From the NCBI GenBank assembly GCA_016839765.1, contig JAEOTP010000051.1, positions 1 through 37,187 of the forward strand: DNA of 37,187 nt, read 5' to 3'. Below the pieces are notes generated by a model that was given only the letters and a program-made list of their open reading frames with translations, was not told the origin of the DNA and did no database searches. Below are positions 33,461 through 37,187 of the stretch, piece by piece. Each line of letters begins with the position of its first letter. Positions within the stretch are counted from its first letter, which is position 1. This DNA comes from Promethearchaeota archaeon (GTDB lineage Archaea; Asgardarchaeota; Lokiarchaeia; Sigyniarchaeales; SOKP01). Both the position numbers and the translations under genes were made by a program.

Positions 33461-33511
33461 AAACTAGGAATTATCAGATCTTTTTTAAATTGGAGTGTTT
33501 TATCTTATGTT

Positions 33512-34666
33512 ATGAGTATTCTAAATTTCTTTATCGAAGTCCATCTTAAACTAAAGCAATACAAATTAGCGTTTATCTTTCTGTTCATATTTTGGTTTGG
33601 TGGTTTTATGGGTTTTTTCATTACAGAACCTAACGAGGATATAGGAATACTACTCTTGTATTCCTTGGGTGTGCGTCGTCCCGAACCTACAGGAGACTTT
33701 GCAAGTTTTTATGCTTTACTATGGCCTATTTTATTAGAGGTAATTGTTTTTGGCTTCATTATGGGAGAATTTTTAGAAAAATATAATCCAATCATAACCA
33801 GTAGAATTCTCTCTAAACATAAACGCAATCATACGGTGATTATTGGATATCAACATCTATCTGAGAGAATTGTAGAATATTGTTATGAAAATAAGGAACA
33901 ATTCTGCATAATTGAGGATCATGAGGAATTGGTCGAAGATTTAATTAATGCAAGCTACCCAGTTGTTGTTGGTGATCCAACCGAGACAACAAATCTTGAA
34001 TTTGCGAATATAAAACGAGCTAAAGAGGTTTTTATTAATATAGGCGATGTAAGAGTTGCTATTATCTGTACTGAAAAGATTCGTAAAATGAATCCATATT
34101 GTCGAATTTATGTTCGTGCATTTGAAGATCATGTGCAAGAATATCTCGAACAACCGCCATTAAATGCATTTTCTTTTTCAACATCAAAATGGGCAATGGA
34201 AGGGATTCAGGATTGGACCAAAGGAAAAACAGGTAAAGCTATAGTGATTGGTCGGGATAGTTTAACACATAGAATTGCTTATCATATTTCCTTGCAACCA
34301 GAACGTGAAGTATTTCTATTTGATGATATCCATGATGGTATTGAGTTTTTTGTAAATGAAAAATTACATATTATCACTGAATTTGCTTGCTTTTTGAGTG
34401 ATTTACGTGCCCATGTGAATCTAGAAGAAATTTCCCAAGTATTTATTTGCTGGAAAAAAGACTCAGAATTCGATGAATCACTTTATTTAACATCTAAATT
34501 TAACTTACGTTATCCCCAGGTTGAGGTTTTTGTGAGAATTTTTGATGAAGAACTTGTAGATTTGGTTGAAAAATATAATGCAAAAACTTTCTCGACGTCA
34601 CAAAACGCGTTTGAGAAGCTTCAAAAAAAAGTTACACCAGACTCTGGAATTGCTCCCCGAAAATAA
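33512..34666 (+). CDS. RCK (TrkA-N)-domain membrane protein without K+ filter
   Basis: The 384-residue protein has two membrane helices (about 19-37 and 66-86) and two cytosolic RCK/TrkA-N domains (about 107-235 and 242-370), as in ligand-gated potassium channels. The first has HTVIIGYQHLSERIVEYCYE and VVVGDPTETTNLEFANIKRA; the second starts AIVIGRDSLTHRIAYHISLQ. The pore loop (about 43-65) reads YSLGVRRPEPTGDF and lacks the TVGYGD selectivity filter. It may be an inactive, altered or differently selective channel. The GxGxxG turn is also altered in RCK1 (Ser for the last Gly). The substrate ion is therefore uncertain. Confidence 0.85.
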   Translation: MSILNFFIEVHLKLKQYKLAFIFLFIFWFGGFMGFFITEPNEDIGILLLYSLGVRRPEPTGDFASFYALLWPILLEVIVFGFIMGEFLEKYNPIITSRILSKHKRNHTVIIGYQHLSERIVEYCYENKEQFCIIEDHEELVEDLINASYPVVVGDPTETTNLEFANIKRAKEVFINIGDVRVAIICTEKIRKMNPYCRIYVRAFEDHVQEYLEQPPLNAFSFSTSKWAMEGIQDWTKGKTGKAIVIGRDSLTHRIAYHISLQPEREVFLFDDIHDGIEFFVNEKLHIITEFACFLSDLRAHVNLEEISQVFICWKKDSEFDESLYLTSKFNLRYPQVEVFVRIFDEELVDLVEKYNAKTFSTSQNAFEKLQKKVTPDSGIAPRK

Positions 34667-34706
34667 AGATTAACAAGAATTAATTTCATTTCGATATTAA
34701 TTGATT

Positions 34707-35849
34707 CTAAAGCTTTAATCCAAATCGAGCAGCTGTTTTATTAGTAATTTCAACAATGTCTGCCATTTCTTGGTCTGAAAAATCTGGAGTATAATAAGTA
34801 GGTTGATGTAGATGTTTAATATAATATTTTTTAACTTTTTCAAATTTAGTTGCAGGAAGCTCGGTATGTTCGAGTATCTGATTTATTATTTTTGCTGGAG
34901 TATCGCATAGCTCATCATATCTTACAATAAGGGTAGCTTTTTTGAGCTTTTTGTTTGCATCAAGACTATTGGCGATGAAATCATAAATTGATACCCAATA
35001 ATACGCCCAACCTTTTACATATGTTTCTTTATTTATCCATAATCTGCGAACTTTTTGAATGAGTTCTGTATTTTGAGCGTTTATACATACTTGATCATGA
35101 CCAAACTCATGATGACCAACCATTTTTAACCAATCATTTAATAATGGCCCTTCTCGTCCCAATTGGGTAAATAATTTCGTTTGTTTAATTAGGGAAGCTA
35201 TATGATTGACTGGATTACGAATAATTAGTAAAAATTTTGAACTTGGAAAAAGGCGAAGTAAATATTCCAATCTTGTAACATTGTAATTATTTTTAGCTAA
35301 ATAGCGAGAACTTTTTTGAGTTATTATGAGTTTTCGAATGTGATTTCGATAAAAATTCTCAAATCGAGGATTAGATGCTACCCCATTAATAATATTGGAT
35401 GTATTTTCGTTATGAGCATTATCAAAGAAGTTTTGCCAAAAAATTTCCTCAACCGCTTCAGGGCTTTCACCTGTAACAAATATTCCATCTTTATGGAACC
35501 GCTCAAACGGTTCAGTGTACATTCTAAAAGCTTTTGCGATCTGATTAATCCAATGAGGGATGTATGGCATAAGCAGATATTTATACCGGTGCGATGCCAG
35601 ATCCGGATGTTTGCTTAACATTTCTAGAATGATTGTTGTACCTGCACGAGCAAGACCAGTAATATAAACCGGGTTATTGATATTTATTTTATCAAAATGA
35701 TGACGTAAATGCATAGTTTCAACTTTATCAAGGAAAAATGAGAGATTTTTGAAGTTGTCAAAGAATTTAGCGACAGAATATCCCACATATCCCAACAGTG
35801 GGAATTTAAATCCATCATGATTTTTTGATTTTGCTTTTATCCTTATCAT
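34707..35849 (-). CDS. Sulfotransferase-family protein
   Basis: The 380-residue protein has the PAPS-binding loop YITGLARAGTTIILEMLSKH (62-81) and the 3'-phosphate-binding region FLLIIRNPVNHIASLIKQT, both typical of the P-loop sulfotransferase fold. The central SPEAVEEIFWQNFFDN segment and a C-terminal helical part complete the fold. It would transfer sulfuryl groups from PAPS to a carbohydrate, lipid or protein; the acceptor is unknown. No signal peptide is evident. It is convergent with the RCK-protein gene (40 bp between stops). Confidence 0.88.
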   Translation of the reverse strand: MIRIKAKSKNHDGFKFPLLGYVGYSVAKFFDNFKNLSFFLDKVETMHLRHHFDKININNPVYITGLARAGTTIILEMLSKHPDLASHRYKYLLMPYIPHWINQIAKAFRMYTEPFERFHKDGIFVTGESPEAVEEIFWQNFFDNAHNENTSNIINGVASNPRFENFYRNHIRKLIITQKSSRYLAKNNYNVTRLEYLLRLFPSSKFLLIIRNPVNHIASLIKQTKLFTQLGREGPLLNDWLKMVGHHEFGHDQVCINAQNTELIQKVRRLWINKETYVKGWAYYWVSIYDFIANSLDANKKLKKATLIVRYDELCDTPAKIINQILEHTELPATKFEKVKKYYIKHLHQPTYYTPDFSDQEMADIVEITNKTAARFGLKL

Positions 35850-36080
35850 TATATTATCCCGTATTTATACGACTTGCTCATATAAATCTTACAATAAAAA
35901 TTTAATCAATAGTTCTCCTTTTTTATCATTTTTTACTTAGATGATAATATGATATAATATATAGTAAATTGTCAATTTCTAAATAAAGATTATATATTAA
36001 AATAATATTTAAACATTATAAAATCTAATAATCTAAGAACAACAGATATTTTTAATATAAAAACGAGTGAATAGGTCAAA

Positions 36081-36929
36081 ATGACCGAAAATAATTCTAA
36101 ATCTTGGATAAAAAAGTTAATTATACTCGCTATATTTATAGGAGTAATAATAATAACAGCGGAAGTAGATTGGGCAGCTGAGCATGATGAAGTAGGAATT
36201 GCTATACGACTTCTATGGTTAATTAGTTTATTAACTCTAGGGTTAGTATTACCCGTTGGATTCATGTATCTTGCAGGTAATAAAGAAAGTGAAAGAGGAG
36301 ATTCTGATAAAAAATGGTTTATAATTGCTATAATTCTTTTCTTGATCGCTAATGGAATCCCAATTATCTTTTATGTAGTTCTTGGAATTTCACCTGGGTT
36401 TTTTTTATATGTGCAATTAATCTTGTTTGGATTAATTCCAGCTTTCTTTCTGCAACCAAAAAAATTTAAAATGCGAATTCTAATATTAGCTATTCTTTTT
36501 GTTGCGATTATAATCCCAATAGGAATCCTAGTAAATTTTACAATTGATGATATTTGGCATGGTGGCGTAACGGATAAAATAATGTACTATTTGTCCTTTT
36601 GGGGTCTTTTAATGACATTTTTCTACCTCATTATTGCTATTGGTTGGAAATTGGGCGGTGGTACTAAAAGACAAAGCTGGAACATCTTTTTGGCCGGAAG
36701 CCTTTTACAATTTAGCACCCTTGAGGATTTCTTTTACTTCTTTTTAAATGGTGAACCACTTCCCTCAGATTGGTACTGGATGGAAAACTTTGTCATAAAT
36801 TTGAAAACTCTATTTGGTTCTCCTATTACTAGTTGTGATCTACTTATATTCTGCATAATAATAACGGTAATTGCCCTCTTAATTTTATTCGATGTGCATG
36901 GGTATATCTGGAAAAAAATTAAGTCTTAA
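36081..36929 (+). CDS. Polytopic membrane protein, unknown
   Basis: The 282-residue protein has about eight membrane helices (near 11-29, 42-65, 76-98, 101-118, 129-150, 165-187, 197-213 and 255-275). Loops contain EVDWAAEHDEVG, DDIWHGGVTDKI, and an aromatic PSDWYWMENFV near residue 230. No family is recognised. The acidic and tryptophan-rich loops could be part of a substrate site, but nothing supports a specific activity. It stands alone on the plus strand, 231 bp after the divergent sulfotransferase start. Confidence 0.7.
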   Translation: MTENNSKSWIKKLIILAIFIGVIIITAEVDWAAEHDEVGIAIRLLWLISLLTLGLVLPVGFMYLAGNKESERGDSDKKWFIIAIILFLIANGIPIIFYVVLGISPGFFLYVQLILFGLIPAFFLQPKKFKMRILILAILFVAIIIPIGILVNFTIDDIWHGGVTDKIMYYLSFWGLLMTFFYLIIAIGWKLGGGTKRQSWNIFLAGSLLQFSTLEDFFYFFLNGEPLPSDWYWMENFVINLKTLFGSPITSCDLLIFCIIITVIALLILFDVHGYIWKKIKS

Positions 36930-36983
36930 ATCCCCTTATTTTTTATTTTCTATATTTTCTATTTTATTACATTACATATCATA

Positions 36984-37139
36984 ATGAACAACCAGAAGGA
37001 ATTCCTTTTCCAGATTGGCTTGATACTTCTTGGCATAATTGTCTTGTAGGGTGTCTTTATTGTAAATAAGATAGTTAAAGATTGGACCGAACCTGGACCC
37101 ATTTTTACTGAAGAGGAAACAAAATTGCAAATAAGATAG
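36984..37139 (+). pseudogene. Small membrane peptide with in-frame TAG, possibly broken
   Basis: ATG 36984 opens MNNQKEFLFQIGLILLGIIV, stops at TAG 37047, and the same frame continues with GVFIVNKIVKDWTEPGPIFT to TAG 37137. A single hydrophobic helix would span the stop codon, so the gene looks interrupted. TAG ends other genes in this window, so readthrough is not assumed. It lies in a tandem repeat at the window edge, so assembly error is possible. Confidence 0.35.
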
Positions 37140-37187
37140 TTAAAGATTGGACCGAACCTGGACCCATTTTTACTGAAGAGGAAACAA
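37059..37187. repeat. 65-bp tandem direct repeat at the window edge
   Basis: Bases 37059-37123 repeat almost exactly from 37124 to 37187 (last base cut off by the window end); one mismatch was found, T63/C128 of 370xx/371xx. The period of 65 is not a multiple of three, so the second copy is in another frame. It may be a true duplication or a contig-end assembly artefact. Confidence 0.75.

Noticed and set aside
36984-37139. TAG read as pyrrolysine in the small membrane peptide
   Set aside because: TAG ends other intact genes in this window (for example the HxlR and M28-like genes) and no pyrrolysine-system gene is seen here.
1-37187. tRNA genes or CRISPR arrays
   Set aside because: No cloverleaf-like T-loop and acceptor pairing or spaced direct repeats were found by eye; a covariance-model scan would be needed to exclude intron-containing tRNAs.

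Overview
The window looks like a piece of an Asgard archaeal genome, most likely a Lokiarchaeia/Promethearchaeales-type lineage. The DNA is strongly AT-rich. Several genes have GGTGA ribosome-binding sites a few bases before the start, and some start with TTG or GTG. Two Ras/Rab-like small GTPases lie next to longin/roadblock-like proteins, and there are archaeal-style standalone E2 acyltransferases, DUF3795, PH-like and zinc-ribbon membrane proteins. No rRNA, tRNA, CRISPR array, transposase or phage gene was recognised. The assignment rests on gene content read by eye, not on phylogeny.

Layout. 1-4 kb: a membrane protein, a soluble Rab-like GTPase, an M29 aminopeptidase and a small membrane protein. 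3.2-5.6 kb: an ArsR-like regulator divergent from an MFS exporter, with repeated CGAATTCG palindromes between them. 5.7-6.4 kb: a 44-residue Cys-rich protein divergent from an HxlR-type regulator that has no canonical start codon. 6.5-9.9 kb: a PH-like membrane protein, a standalone E2-type acyltransferase, an M28-like peptidase broken at an A8 run and a 73-residue Cys-rich protein. 10.0-10.8 kb: a MntA/HepT (MNT-HEPN) toxin-antitoxin pair. 10.9-15.7 kb: a CoA-transferase, an alpha/beta hydrolase, a barrel-like protein, small membrane proteins and a second E2-type acyltransferase. 15.8-20.7 kb: small conserved proteins, DUF3795, SOUL haem-binding, DUF1801, and a surface protein carrying 31 cysteines in 73 residues. 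20.9-25.1 kb: a PaaI-type thioesterase, an ICMT/PEMT-like methyltransferase, a beta-helix surface protein, and a ferredoxin-nitroreductase divergent from a TetR regulator with twin operators. 25.1-30.7 kb: a longin-like protein, a HAD phosphatase, a GyrI-like protein, and a transmembrane receptor-like protein with a cytosolic longin-like domain and winged helix, divergent from a second small GTPase. 30.8-37.2 kb: a DMT transporter, a SET-domain protein, a zinc-ribbon protein, an RCK-domain membrane protein, a sulfotransferase, a polytopic membrane protein, and a tandem repeat at the window edge.

The strongest candidates for undescribed biology are (1) the 27.7-30.7 kb module, which reads as a membrane sensor whose cytosolic longin-like domain could act on the neighbouring atypical GTPase, and (2) the secreted, membrane-anchored protein with alternating cysteines in 14-residue repeats, which looks like an extracellular metal- or cluster-binding array. 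Three regulator-target pairs (ArsR-like/MFS, HxlR/Cys-rich peptide, TetR/nitroreductase) are divergent; the first and third have repeated palindromes between the genes, and together they suggest inducible stress or redox responses.
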